Shown: piece after piece, positions 1 to 8,123 of the stretch
How positions within the stretch are numbered: position 1 is the first letter of the stretch
Layout of the letters: each line of letters starts with the position of its first letter
Origin: an uncultured Prevotella sp.
Lineage (GTDB): Bacteria; Bacteroidota; Bacteroidia; Bacteroidales; Bacteroidaceae
Length of the DNA stretch: 42,184 bases
NCBI GenBank assembly: GCA_900768785.1
Contig: CAAGEG010000128.1
Span: 1-42,184 of the forward strand
Direction of reading: 5' to 3'
Position numbers and translations under genes: made by a program
Notes under the pieces: model-generated
Seen by the model: the letters and a program-made list of their open reading frames with translations, nothing else
What the model was told of the DNA's origin: nothing
Database searches by the model: none

Positions 1-1683
1 CACTTCTATTTCAAGGGATTCTCCGCTCTCCGTTTCAAGTGGTTCGTCACTGCCGAAAATATACTCCTCCCACGTTGTGCCACCATCAATGCTGAAGAAT
101 AGCGATACACCCTCGCTTGCAAGTTCGTTCTTGCTCGTGATACTGCGAGTGCCTGTGCGGCTACTTACAAGGGTAACGGTACACGTTAATTTTTCCGGTT
201 TATTTCCGTCTGCACGGATTGAGATAACATTTTCATTCGGCACGATAGTCCACACTTTGCTCTCTGCGGCATCGCTGTCCATGGCAGTAATCTTCGCCCA
301 AGCGGATGAACTCTCGCTCGGTTCTTCAGTGCTGCGGCTCATGATGCACTGCCACAAAGCATTTCTCCACGTTACGGTGTCATAGACAGAATTTGTGGTG
401 CGATAGTAGTCCGTTAGACTTGCAGCCGTATCTGCGTTCCACAATCCACGGTAGTTTGCAGTTCTCACCGTTACGCCCTCATAGCCTATACGTATGAGGT
501 CTTGCACGATAATGCCTCGTGCATATAGATATGGCTGCTCGTAGTTGATGAGTTGCTTTATTCCGTCCGGCAAAATGCCGTCCGGTATCTGTCCCAGCAC
601 GGTGCCGTAATTCTCTGCCGACAATATCGGAGAGCGAACTCCTATAAGTTCCACAATTCTACCATTATCGGAAGAAATCATAAAACTGCGTTGTCGCTGA
701 TTGATGTACTTGCCGTTTTTAAGAACGATGAACGAGGAGTAATCAGAATTCAAATACGTATCTTGGTTCGGCTCTATAACGTTACCCCAACGGCTTATCA
801 ACATACCCTCGGTGAAAGCCCTGTTGGATATGCCCGGAACGTTGTCATCAGAGTACATCGTTAGTGTAATACTGTTTGCGTCACGGTCAAGTTTCTTAAT
901 AACTCCCCAACATCTATACCATTCTTTCGTAATCTCATTATGCACATTATTCACATAGCCATACACAATGTCCCCAATCTGAAATGAAATGAAATCCGTC
1001 TCCCAACGTTTGCGTATAACTGCGGTAACAGTGCCGTCTGTGTTATTCGTAATGCTCTCTATTGTGCCGCTATCTGCGAAGCTTGTATTACCCTCCAGAG
1101 CGTTCAGCCTGTTATATATGAGTTCTTGAATTTTCAGATAACTGCGGCTCACAATGCTCTCAAACTCTGCATTGCCGTCTGCATCAATCTTTGCTCCGGA
1201 AACGCCCTCGGCAAATTTATTTGTCTGCACACTCCCGAACTTCACATCATCACTTGACCTCACCGGCTGGTCAATCCACTCTCCGAAATGCTCACCGTCC
1301 CACTTGTCCGCATTGTCCGCCTCCACAGAGTGGTCTGCCTCTTTCGCATGGCTCGCCTCAACAGCACTGTCAACACTCCCGTCATTCTCACCACTTGCAA
1401 CCCAAGCACCGTCTATCACATAATACGTCTTACCATTGCTCGTCTTGCCTACTATTGCCCACCAACCCTCACGAGGCTTCGGGTATCTCGCCACCAAATC
1501 CTCGTACGTCGGAAACAAACCCTTATTAGGACCAATAACATTCTCCGCATCAAGCCAACCCTCAATACGTGCGTCACCCTTTATCAAAGCATCACCCTGA
1601 ACTACCACATCACCACCAACGGCAACATGGCGACCAACACCCAAGTCACCACCAACCCTCGTTATCTGTCCTTCACCGTCCAT
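1..1683 (-). CDS. Phage tail fibre / receptor-binding-type protein, 3' end outside window
   Basis: An open frame runs leftward without a stop from an ATG at 1683-1681 to the window edge (561 codons seen, C-terminus missing). The first 45 residues contain short Gly-Asp-punctuated hydrophobic repeats (such as VGGDVVVQGDALIKGDARIEG), which suggest a small beta-helical stalk. Next comes a module with YPKPREGWWAIVGK, then a segment with LKIQELIYNRLNALEG and a region rich in beta-type sequence around DIVYGYVNN. This composition is what I know from tail fibre or tail-tip proteins of Bacteroides phages, which mediate attachment to the cell surface; no catalytic motif is visible. It starts 15 bp after the stop of the 228-aa adaptor gene, so it is probably the next gene of the same late transcript. 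Tail fibre is a family-level inference; exact receptor and length cannot be given. Confidence 0.6.
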   Translation of the reverse strand, partial: MDGEGQITRVGGDLGVGRHVAVGGDVVVQGDALIKGDARIEGWLDAENVIGPNKGLFPTYEDLVARYPKPREGWWAIVGKTSNGKTYYVIDGAWVASGENDGSVDSAVEASHAKEADHSVEADNADKWDGEHFGEWIDQPVRSSDDVKFGSVQTNKFAEGVSGAKIDADGNAEFESIVSRSYLKIQELIYNRLNALEGNTSFADSGTIESITNNTDGTVTAVIRKRWETDFISFQIGDIVYGYVNNVHNEITKEWYRCWGVIKKLDRDANSITLTMYSDDNVPGISNRAFTEGMLISRWGNVIEPNQDTYLNSDYSSFIVLKNGKYINQRQRSFMISSDNGRIVELIGVRSPILSAENYGTVLGQIPDGILPDGIKQLINYEQPYLYARGIIVQDLIRIGYEGVTVRTANYRGLWNADTAASLTDYYRTTNSVYDTVTWRNALWQCIMSRSTEEPSESSSAWAKITAMDSDAAESKVWTIVPNENVISIRADGNKPEKLTCTVTLVSSRTGTRSITSKNELASEGVSLFFSIDGGTTWEEYIFGSDEPLETESGESLEIEV

Positions 1684-1698
1684 AAGCAAAACAACCCC

Positions 1699-2385
1699 TT
1701 AAGACACGTGCATAATAGAATTACTCAGTTGCGTCAATATCGTAGCTTTCTCGCTATCACCGTATGTAGCCGCCACAAGAGATGCTATCGCATATATAGC
1801 AGCCTCATAACAACGCTTACTGATTCTTATCCCACCATTATCATCAATTTTAGGATATGGAAGATAAGTAGCCATTGTCACTGTAGCAATGTTATCTTTA
1901 GTGCTGTAAAACTCCAGCACTCGCCCCTCCGGACGAAAAGACACCACACACAAAGGCTTCTGAGGAGTTCCACGAATACCACGGAAACGACTGCTCTGAC
2001 GGTCATAGCCCTTATCATACACGGAAATAGCACGATACACCGTTCGCTCCCAATCACTCATACGAAACATTATCAATCGCATAAAATCCTCAGGCAGCAT
2101 CACATAGCCACTCGTATCATCCTCCCAATGTATGGAATCACCGAAACTCAACGCATCTCCTTTTTCAATAACACTCTCCCCTACAGTCACAGGAACAGCG
2201 TTCTCAAGCAAATACGTCGGTGCTGCCTCATGAACTCGCCTCACCCCCTCCACTATCTTACTCATGATTATATCATCAAGAGCGAGAGTGTCAACATCGC
2301 CAAGTGCGGCTAAAGTGTCACTCTGCATATTTTGGTCAAGAGTGACACGCACATCTTTTATTATTTTGTTAACATCGTACGTCAT
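1699..2385 (-). CDS. Putative head-to-tail adaptor / connector protein (228 aa)
   Basis: The protein has an N-terminal helical part (MTYDVNKIIKDVRVTLDQN, then a helix around IMSKIVEGVRRVHEAAPTYLL), a central beta-rich region with FGDSIHWEDDTSGYVMLPEDFMRLIMFRMSDW, and a C-terminal helix CYEAAIYAIASLVAATYG. A helical bundle with a beta insertion, placed between the capsid protein and the tail fibre, fits gp6/gp4-like adaptors that dock on the portal ring, but I base this on position and general layout rather than on a recognised motif. The start ATG overlaps the stop of the upstream 164-aa gene in an ATGA arrangement (2382-2385), so the two are probably translationally coupled and made in similar amounts. 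A minor tail protein is the alternative. Confidence 0.45.
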   Translation of the reverse strand: MTYDVNKIIKDVRVTLDQNMQSDTLAALGDVDTLALDDIIMSKIVEGVRRVHEAAPTYLLENAVPVTVGESVIEKGDALSFGDSIHWEDDTSGYVMLPEDFMRLIMFRMSDWERTVYRAISVYDKGYDRQSSRFRGIRGTPQKPLCVVSFRPEGRVLEFYSTKDNIATVTMATYLPYPKIDDNGGIRISKRCYEAAIYAIASLVAATYGDSEKATILTQLSNSIMHVS

Positions 2386-2876
2386 GACTGAAATACGAAT
2401 TTAATACCACATTCTAAACATGCAGTATCAAATGCGGATTTTGTTCTTAAACTTGTTGAAGTGTAATTCTTTTCTTTGAAATTTTCCTTCAGGTATTCAA
2501 TTGCTTCTGTTTTATCAGACACGTATTGAACTGTACGATTGTCTTCCGGTTGTTCGGAAACAATTTCTTCAGTTGTTGCATCTGACGTACTAACAGCAGT
2601 TTTTGCTCGTGCAGCTAATTTTTCTTTCCGTGCCTTTTCAAATGGTGTGTCCGGTATTTCTACACTGCTTAAAAGGGCAATCCTACCATTCTTAAAGTGT
2701 TCACTACATTCAATAACCTTTTGGAAAAATGTATTTGATGTTGAAAACTTTGCAGGTGTTACACCGTACGCTGTTAATGCCCCTCCTGTGAAATGCACGG
2801 TTACAACTCCTTTTCCTACTTTTATCTGCATTGCCCAGTCCATTAAACCGGAAACTCCGTAAGTCTTTCTTTTCAT
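2382..2876 (-). CDS. Small phage structural protein of unknown role (164 aa)
   Basis: I recognise the general type from Bacteroides phage head/tail clusters but cannot assign a function. Residues 1-75 look like a compact alpha/beta domain (IKVGKGVVTVHFTGGALTAY, then FFQKVIECSEHFKNGRIALL). Residues 80-115 are a charged, probably flexible Ala/Lys/Glu/Thr linker. The last 45 residues (AIEYLKENFKEKNYTSTSLR onward) are mostly helical and could form a small winged-helix-like unit. It lies between the capsid gene and the putative adaptor and overlaps the adaptor start by 4 bp (ATGA). A hairpin between it and the capsid gene implies lower expression than the capsid protein, which fits a minor virion component. 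Confidence 0.5.
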   Translation of the reverse strand: MKRKTYGVSGLMDWAMQIKVGKGVVTVHFTGGALTAYGVTPAKFSTSNTFFQKVIECSEHFKNGRIALLSSVEIPDTPFEKARKEKLAARAKTAVSTSDATTEEIVSEQPEDNRTVQYVSDKTEAIEYLKENFKEKNYTSTSLRTKSAFDTACLECGIKFVFQS

Positions 2877-2901
2877 ATCTGTTTATTTTAAGGTTTATAA
2901 A

Positions 2902-2939
2902 TAAAAAGTGACGAATGGCGTTTTGAGCCACCCGCCACT
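2902..2939 (-). terminator. Intrinsic terminator after the major capsid gene
   Basis: In leftward RNA the sequence AGUGGCGGGUGGC pairs with GCCAUUCGUCACU (13 pairs, three of them G-U) around a 7-nt loop and is followed by UUUUU. On the rightward strand the same wobble positions would be A-C mismatches, so the hairpin is directional and serves leftward transcription. It sits just downstream of the capsid gene stop, where a leaky terminator would raise capsid mRNA relative to the downstream head-tail genes. Confidence 0.72.
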
Positions 2940-2965
2940 AATGGAGTAATGTACTCTATCGGTCG

Positions 2966-4498
2966 TTAATTATCGGCTTCAATTGTTCCTGTGTATTCTG
3001 TCCATGTCAAATCACCTCCTGATTTGCTTACTTTCCACAATGTGCCGTTTTGTGCAATTATACCGTCACCAAGCACATAGTCATTTGTAAAGTAATAAAT
3101 CATACCGTCAACAACATCGTCTGCTGTCGGTGCTTGTTCTGCGTCCCAAATACTGTAGTTGGTAGCTGAATTTGAAGTTTCTCCCTCTCCGTTAATCCAA
3201 ATATGGCAAGAACCTTTGAGACAAAGTGCATCCCATACAACAATACCTTTGCGTGTAGCTTCTTCACCCTCTACACGGTCTGAGAACTCATGTTGAGAGC
3301 TGTATTGATAGTGAACAAGACGGTCTTCGCCAATGAGAGCACCACTATTAGACCAGCCAAGGGTGTCAAGAGTAGGCTCACGTTTGATGTCAATATCGCC
3401 AAACACAGTATGTATGCGTGTCACACTCCAGCCAATAGGAGTTTGTGTGGATATAATTTGAATTTCTGGGTGTTTGCGGAAATCAATGCACTGTATTTCT
3501 TCAAGAAGATTTTTACCGGCAAGCAAAAGTGCAGTTTTTGGAACATCCTCTCCTGTAAAGAAAAGTTTTGCAAGTGCAATAAGCTTTTCAATTGTCCATT
3601 TGCCGGTATGCTGAAGTTCACGTTTGAACTGCCAACGAATACCCTCTGTAAAATATACGAACTGTTGACCGAGTTTAGGTACATTTACAGTCATTTTACC
3701 TTTCTGACCTGCCCACAAAGTACGATTGCCTGCACGCTTGAAATTAAGGATAGCTTGCTCTGCAATCATAGCCTGAGTAAAATTGATTTTGGTTTTTGTT
3801 TTATCAAAATAGTCTGAAACTACTTGATTCATTCCACGTTTCTGTAAATACACCAGCGTTGGCTGCGGAATGATGAGGTCTGGGTCAACTTCTTTCTGGG
3901 TTTCATAAAGAGCATTACCAAGCAGTGTGATTTTTGCTCCTGCAGGAATTTCAGGGGTTGTACACTGTGTTGTAGGTGTTGACTTCGGACCATTTACAGC
4001 ACGACAAACGGGATTGCCACTTGCAGTATCTCGTCCGGTCACAAATAGCATAAGGTCTTTACCCGGTGTTGGTGTTACTCCGTCCGGTGCATAACCGTTT
4101 ACTCCACTTACAAGAAGTGTGTGGTATGCTTGCGGAATCTGTTGGTCGTTGCTTTCAAGCGGAAGAATGAATGAGTTTGAAGCTCCTGAACTTACTTGAC
4201 TATTTACTGTCAAAATAGCCCTTTGTTCGTCAATCATGTAATGTTCTACTTCCGGTGAATTTACAGCTACTTTTTTTGCTTTGAGCATCAAAGACATAAG
4301 CGGAGTGTCTTCGCTCTGAAAACGGAACAATTCTTGGTCTATGTCTGTTTGCACTAAATTGCCCGGAGTAATTCCGCCTGTTGCGTCTGATACGCTGCTG
4401 ACGGTCGTTGCCTGACCCGGTACTTGTGTTTGCAAACCTGCTGTTCCTGTGGCTGTTGGTGCCTGTGTTCCTGTGCTTACTGTTACAGTCTCTTCCAT
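2966..4498 (-). CDS. Major capsid protein (510 aa)
   Basis: The protein forms the phage head shell. The call rests on position (scaffold, small peptide, this gene, then head-tail genes) and on its resemblance to capsid proteins of Bacteroides podovirus-type phages. Visible features are a flexible Thr/Ser/Gly/Val-rich N-terminal arm (residues 1-50, ending in DATGGITPGNLVQTDIDQE), a loop region rich in Gly/Pro/Thr around residues 115-165, a helix-rich core including FTQAMIAEQAILNFKRAGNR, and a C-terminal DALCLKGSCHIWINGEGE segment followed by a small beta domain (residues 450-510) that could be an insertion or decoration-like domain. Length is within the range for HK97-fold capsid proteins with added domains. 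The N-terminal arm is duplicated in the separate 55-aa gene just upstream. An intrinsic terminator follows. Confidence 0.8.
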   Translation of the reverse strand: MEETVTVSTGTQAPTATGTAGLQTQVPGQATTVSSVSDATGGITPGNLVQTDIDQELFRFQSEDTPLMSLMLKAKKVAVNSPEVEHYMIDEQRAILTVNSQVSSGASNSFILPLESNDQQIPQAYHTLLVSGVNGYAPDGVTPTPGKDLMLFVTGRDTASGNPVCRAVNGPKSTPTTQCTTPEIPAGAKITLLGNALYETQKEVDPDLIIPQPTLVYLQKRGMNQVVSDYFDKTKTKINFTQAMIAEQAILNFKRAGNRTLWAGQKGKMTVNVPKLGQQFVYFTEGIRWQFKRELQHTGKWTIEKLIALAKLFFTGEDVPKTALLLAGKNLLEEIQCIDFRKHPEIQIISTQTPIGWSVTRIHTVFGDIDIKREPTLDTLGWSNSGALIGEDRLVHYQYSSQHEFSDRVEGEEATRKGIVVWDALCLKGSCHIWINGEGETSNSATNYSIWDAEQAPTADDVVDGMIYYFTNDYVLGDGIIAQNGTLWKVSKSGGDLTWTEYTGTIEADN

Positions 4499-4527
4499 CG
4501 TTATAAATTTTTTAGTTGTTAATAATT

Positions 4528-4695
4528 CTACTTACTATACCTTTCTATTAAATTCCCTTTACCTATTCCACCTGTAGCCGCCGCTACTCCACTTACTGTT
4601 ACTGAACTTCCGGGCAATTGGCTTTTTATTCCTGCAGTTCCGTTTGTAACTTGTATCGGCTTGTCTTCTACAACTTGAACTGTTTCTTTTATCAT
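4528..4695 (-). CDS. 55-aa peptide homologous to the N-terminal arm of the capsid protein
   Basis: A small gene: ATG at 4695-4693, TAG at 4530-4528. Its residues 3-50 align without gaps to capsid residues 2-49 with about 23 identities, including ETV.V, GTAG, Q.PG, TVS.V and ATGGI..GNL; after that the two diverge and this protein stops with ERYSK. Shared residues are often encoded by different synonymous codons, so the duplication is old and the peptide has been kept by selection. The start overlaps the stop of the upstream scaffold gene (ATGA, 4692-4695), implying coupled translation, and the capsid gene begins 29 bp downstream. I infer a role in head assembly, for example occupying the capsid arm-binding site or acting as a cement or assembly regulator; no function is known to me. 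Confidence 0.72.
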   Translation of the reverse strand: MIKETVQVVEDKPIQVTNGTAGIKSQLPGSSVTVSGVAAATGGIGKGNLIERYSK

Positions 4696-5444
4696 CGTGC
4701 TTCGTCTGCTAATTCAAACACTGAACGATTAGATGTTTTACGTGTAGGTGCATTATTGCTTCCTGCGAGGTTAGGCATTCCGTCACCTTGTTTCGGAGTT
4801 TTAAGTTTTTCGTCAATTTTAGCGTTTCGCCCTGCCACCAAGCCCTCTGTTCTTGCATTTTCCATATCTGCCTTATAATTAACAGAGTTCAGTGCCATAT
4901 TGACAGTCTCTTCCGTGAACTTTCCCATAAGGACTTCATTGCATGTGCGTGTCATCAATTCCATAGCGGAATCCATTACATCGTCCGGAATTTGTCGTTG
5001 TTGTTGAATTTTCTCCAACAAGTCCATGCTTTGTGAAAGATTACTCTTATATTCTTCATCAAGCGTTTTTTCTTTTGCTAAACGTTCTATGTATTTTTTG
5101 TTTGCTTCTGCATACTGCGTTTGTTTTTCCGGGTCGTTTATCAGTTCTGTTACACCGTCAATACCAAGTCTTTCAATTACAGCTATCCATGGGTCTTTAC
5201 CTTTTGCCATATCTGCTATAAATTGTGCAGAGCGTGGGTCTTTGGAAAACATATCCGTAAGTTTGCCCTCACGGTCTTTGTACTGGTTGATTTGGTTGTC
5301 GTAATCGTCGTAATCGTCGTTAATCTGACCAAACAACTCTTCATCGTTTGAATATTCCTTATCGGGATATTTTTTCTTTAATCTTTCTCCCAGAATGTCG
5401 CGTTTACTTTTCGCAGACATCGGTGGTGCTTGAGTTCCAGCCAT
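4692..5444 (-). CDS. Putative capsid scaffolding protein (250 aa)
   Basis: This is a highly charged, almost entirely helical protein: an acidic Asp/Tyr/Asn stretch at residues 35-60 (NDDYDDYDNQINQYKDREGK), coiled-coil-like helices through residues 60-190 (including KYIERLAKEKTLDEEYKSNL and MDLLEKIQQQRQ), and a flexible basic tail rich in Pro/Asn/Ser after residue 210. Scaffolding proteins of tailed phages have this composition, usually sit immediately upstream of the capsid gene, and are lost from the mature head; there is no sequence motif that proves it. It is the first gene of the leftward group left of the inserted rightward gene and is translationally coupled to the capsid-arm peptide. 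Confidence 0.6.
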   Translation of the reverse strand: MAGTQAPPMSAKSKRDILGERLKKKYPDKEYSNDEELFGQINDDYDDYDNQINQYKDREGKLTDMFSKDPRSAQFIADMAKGKDPWIAVIERLGIDGVTELINDPEKQTQYAEANKKYIERLAKEKTLDEEYKSNLSQSMDLLEKIQQQRQIPDDVMDSAMELMTRTCNEVLMGKFTEETVNMALNSVNYKADMENARTEGLVAGRNAKIDEKLKTPKQGDGMPNLAGSNNAPTRKTSNRSVFELADEAR

Positions 5445-5483
5445 ATTGTCTATTATTATTTTTGTTTCTATATTTTACTTTAG

Positions 5484-5491
5484 CAAAAGTA
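5484..5491 (-). promoter_or_regulatory. Possible -7 element for the scaffold/capsid genes
   Basis: The leftward strand reads TACTTTTG, matching the Bacteroidota -7 consensus TAnnTTTG, about 40 nt before the scaffold ATG at 5444. I see no matching TTTG about 20 bp further upstream, so the call is weak. A separate promoter would make sense, because a convergent rightward gene separates this cluster from the terminase. Confidence 0.35.
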
Positions 5492-5521
5492 ATATCATTA
5501 TATTTTTGCCTTTTGTTATCT

Positions 5522-5554
5522 TTTGTGTTATATCAATAATATTTATTATCTTTG
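5522..5554 (+). promoter_or_regulatory. Bacteroidota-type promoter of the 137-aa rightward gene
   Basis: TTTG at 5522-5525 (-33) and TATCTTTG at 5547-5554 (-7) are separated by 21 bp, which fits the Bacteroides primary sigma factor consensus. Transcription should begin near 5560, giving a leader of about 40 nt to the ATG at 5601. This placement rules out the upstream in-frame ATG at 5523 as a start. Confidence 0.72.
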
Positions 5555-5600
5555 CATATATTTATTTTCCTATTACATAAATATTTATACTGCTTTGCCT

Positions 5601-6014
5601 ATGAAATATCACGGTTGTATATTAGAATTTACAAAAGAACGTAATGACGAACTTATGAAAGCATTTCGTTCTGCTGTCGCTAAAAGTAAATTTATTGATA
5701 TTACTGAAATTTCCGAGATAGTTGTTAATACTCCATGTTCTCGCTTTTGGGTATCGGAGGAAAGGGCTAAAGTTGTAATCGCCGCTATGTTAAAAGGGAA
5801 GCCTATCCTAAAGATTATGCGACATACCAAACGTGAAATGTTTATTGAAATACACAAACGTGTTTTAGAATTAAAAAAAACAAAACCGACTGCACCATTG
5901 CTTGAACTAGTGACAGAAGTAGTTAATTCTCCTGCTCCTAAATTCTATATGAGACCTCGTTGTGCTATGGAGATTATTTACAAAATTAAAAGCGGATTCT
6001 ATAAAACTAAATAA
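5601..6014 (+). CDS. Small phage protein with two internal repeats, unknown role (137 aa)
   Basis: I chose ATG 5601 because an earlier in-frame ATG lies inside the promoter. The protein is helical and basic and contains a duplicated unit: EISEIVVNTPCSRFWVSEER followed by AKVVIAAMLKGK in the first half, and ELVTEVVNSPAPKFYMRPRC followed by AMEIIYKIKSGF in the second. I have seen this kind of SRFWVSEERA protein in Bacteroides phage structural regions but know no established function. It stands alone on the opposite strand between scaffold and large terminase, with its own good promoter, so it may be expressed at a different time from the late genes or from the prophage state. Its last 8 bases overlap the end of the terminase gene tail to tail (6007-6014). 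A nucleic-acid-binding helical repeat protein is one possibility. Confidence 0.7.
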   Translation: MKYHGCILEFTKERNDELMKAFRSAVAKSKFIDITEISEIVVNTPCSRFWVSEERAKVVIAAMLKGKPILKIMRHTKREMFIEIHKRVLELKKTKPTAPLLELVTEVVNSPAPKFYMRPRCAMEIIYKIKSGFYKTK

Positions 6015-8112
6015 TACTAGCTTCCGAAATAATATTCGGACGCATTGCAGCATTGATATTGCTGATTTTATTTACTATTCTAGGCAACTCCATTTCGTGA
6101 TAACATATTTGCATACCTATTGCTCTCGTCATTAGTCTGTCATCATGATGACCCTCGGAGGCTTCAAACACGTTATTTTCAGTTTCTATGTATGTCAAAT
6201 ATTCATCAAGACAAGCCTCTTCTCTTTCTATGTATAATCGTTCCCTTATTACTACTTTCAGATTGTATATAACGACCTTTTTAGTAAGTGGGTTTGTATG
6301 AAAACCAAACTTTTTAGGCAGTCCTTGTCTTATATCTTCTGCACTCTGTTTACGAGCATACAGTTGTTTCCCATATACATCATGCACAAGTGTTAGAATG
6401 TATTCCGCTTCTCCTTTCGTATTGTTTGTTTCCAGTGTGTTGCTCTCTATTACGAGTAAAGCGTTATTATAGTAAGCTGCTACTTGCATAGACTTCCAAG
6501 CAAGCCTGTCCATATCTATGTGACCATGCCACTCTGCTGCCACAACCGGAGGCTCGCCGTCTATCATATTAAGCCTATCTATCACAAGAATGTCTGCAAA
6601 GTCTGAATTTTCTGTATGACCTTTACAAACGTCAACAACAACTAAATACCTGTCAGTAACTTCTTCGTTATCGTTTTTCTCAACATCGTGCCACATATAC
6701 AGCCTGCCATATTTTTCTTTTTGAAAACGCAAATTTTCTATTGCCTGCTCGCCATCATCGGCACTGCCATATATTTCCCCTATCCATCTGGGAGGTCTGC
6801 ACCCACTCCTAAATTTCTCAACATCTTCGCTGCTAAATACTTTTCTCCCATGAAATGTAAATGCTTCTATGTCATCAGATGGATATTCCGAAGCCATATC
6901 TCCGTGGTTAGTATATTTACTGCGTTCGGAAACATACCAGTGTAAAGCTTCAAGCGTAGCACCTCGCTCCCATAATTTCCATAAATATGTACCCGGTTCT
7001 TCTCGGTCAGACTTTATTTCATCATTTTGTCTATTTTTGAAAAGATGCTCTGCAAAATGCAATTTTTCATCATCATTGTCAAATTTTAATTCATATTGTT
7101 GTTCAATCTCATACCACGGCACAAACATAGCTGCAAATTGATAGTGCCCTCGCTTGGCAGCCAAGTATTCTTTATGGAAAAAGTTCCCCACTCCATTGGG
7201 CGTTGATTCATAGACTATCATTGTTAACGGTTGTAATAAAACACCGGAGCATGCGGAACGGACTATGTCCTCAGGCTTCTTCCCGTCTGTTTCTTTCCAT
7301 AGTGCGACCTCTGATAAATGCACAAGGTTGTAGTCTCCACCACGACACGAGTTAGGGCGTTCAGCTGTACCTATCTTAATTTTGCAATTTCTCTGCGGAA
7401 CTCGGAATATACTGCCTGATTTACCTACTCCCATTATTTTAGGCTCGTTCTCCGAATATTCCTCATTCATTGAATGTAACATTTCTACAGGGTACTGCTT
7501 AATCATTCTGTCAAACATATCTTTGATTTCATCAGTACCTGCCCCTTGATGTGCTATAATAAGAGAGTTTAAACCGACTTTATGAATAAGCTGTAACCAT
7601 GCCATATATATTTGAATAGCAGTTGAACCTCCCCATTGACGTGCTTTAAGCAACACAAGACGTATTGGCTTGTTTGCCCTCCGCATTTCCTCAAAGATGC
7701 TTATAAGTCTTCTTTGTGGTCTTTTCAGTTTGAAAAGCATATCTGTACCACCACCTTTACGTTTAATGTACGCAAACATCGCCGCCCAAAAAGGGAAATC
7801 GTATTTTACTCTTATCCTAACAAGTGTCTCTATCGTTTTTTCTACATTTTCTTTCGTTGCTTCAAGGGCTAAAACCTCTGTGATAAAACTCTTTATACTT
7901 CCTGATTCTCGTATCTTAACGGCAATAGGCTCTTGCATCATTTCAATAGGCACGTATTGAATCGGCACAGGATAGTCAGATATAGTGAGAGCAACACGTT
8001 CTCCTATGCTGCCCTCACCTGTTATGGGATTAAACGGCGACATAATCGCTTCACATCGCCGGTTATTTTCATCTATTAGTTGTTGAATAATATTATTGTC
8101 TATTCCTTTCAC
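6007..8112 (-). CDS. terL: Terminase large subunit, DNA packaging motor (701 aa)
   Basis: TerL cuts concatemeric phage DNA and pumps it through the portal using ATP. The ATPase half shows a deviant Walker A, KARQWGGST (about residue 155), with the lysine at the start of the motif as in several terminases; a Walker B-like LVHLSEVALW whose Glu would be catalytic; and a coupling motif ESTPNG. The nuclease half has an RNase H-like set of acidic residues: Asp in YLVVVDVCKG (about 490), Glu in LLVIESN, and Asp in GHHDDRLM (about 654). Length is somewhat greater than the common 450-600 aa because of an N-terminal extension of about 120 residues. The gene starts 11 bp after the portal gene stop in the same transcript. 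Confidence 0.9.
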   Translation of the reverse strand: MKGIDNNIIQQLIDENNRRCEAIMSPFNPITGEGSIGERVALTISDYPVPIQYVPIEMMQEPIAVKIRESGSIKSFITEVLALEATKENVEKTIETLVRIRVKYDFPFWAAMFAYIKRKGGGTDMLFKLKRPQRRLISIFEEMRRANKPIRLVLLKARQWGGSTAIQIYMAWLQLIHKVGLNSLIIAHQGAGTDEIKDMFDRMIKQYPVEMLHSMNEEYSENEPKIMGVGKSGSIFRVPQRNCKIKIGTAERPNSCRGGDYNLVHLSEVALWKETDGKKPEDIVRSACSGVLLQPLTMIVYESTPNGVGNFFHKEYLAAKRGHYQFAAMFVPWYEIEQQYELKFDNDDEKLHFAEHLFKNRQNDEIKSDREEPGTYLWKLWERGATLEALHWYVSERSKYTNHGDMASEYPSDDIEAFTFHGRKVFSSEDVEKFRSGCRPPRWIGEIYGSADDGEQAIENLRFQKEKYGRLYMWHDVEKNDNEEVTDRYLVVVDVCKGHTENSDFADILVIDRLNMIDGEPPVVAAEWHGHIDMDRLAWKSMQVAAYYNNALLVIESNTLETNNTKGEAEYILTLVHDVYGKQLYARKQSAEDIRQGLPKKFGFHTNPLTKKVVIYNLKVVIRERLYIEREEACLDEYLTYIETENNVFEASEGHHDDRLMTRAIGMQICYHEMELPRIVNKISNINAAMRPNIISEASII

Positions 8113-8123
8113 GTGCTGTTAAT

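Noticed and set aside
1288..2313. 341-aa rightward frame across the tail fibre and adaptor genes
   Set aside because: Thr/Arg/His-rich sequence with no folded pattern; it is the antisense of two well-supported leftward genes.
5523..5600. Upstream in-frame ATG extending the 137-aa gene by 26 codons
   Set aside because: The extension lies inside the -33/-7 promoter and reads as a hydrophobic Tyr/Ile stretch unlike a protein start; ATG 5601 is preferred.
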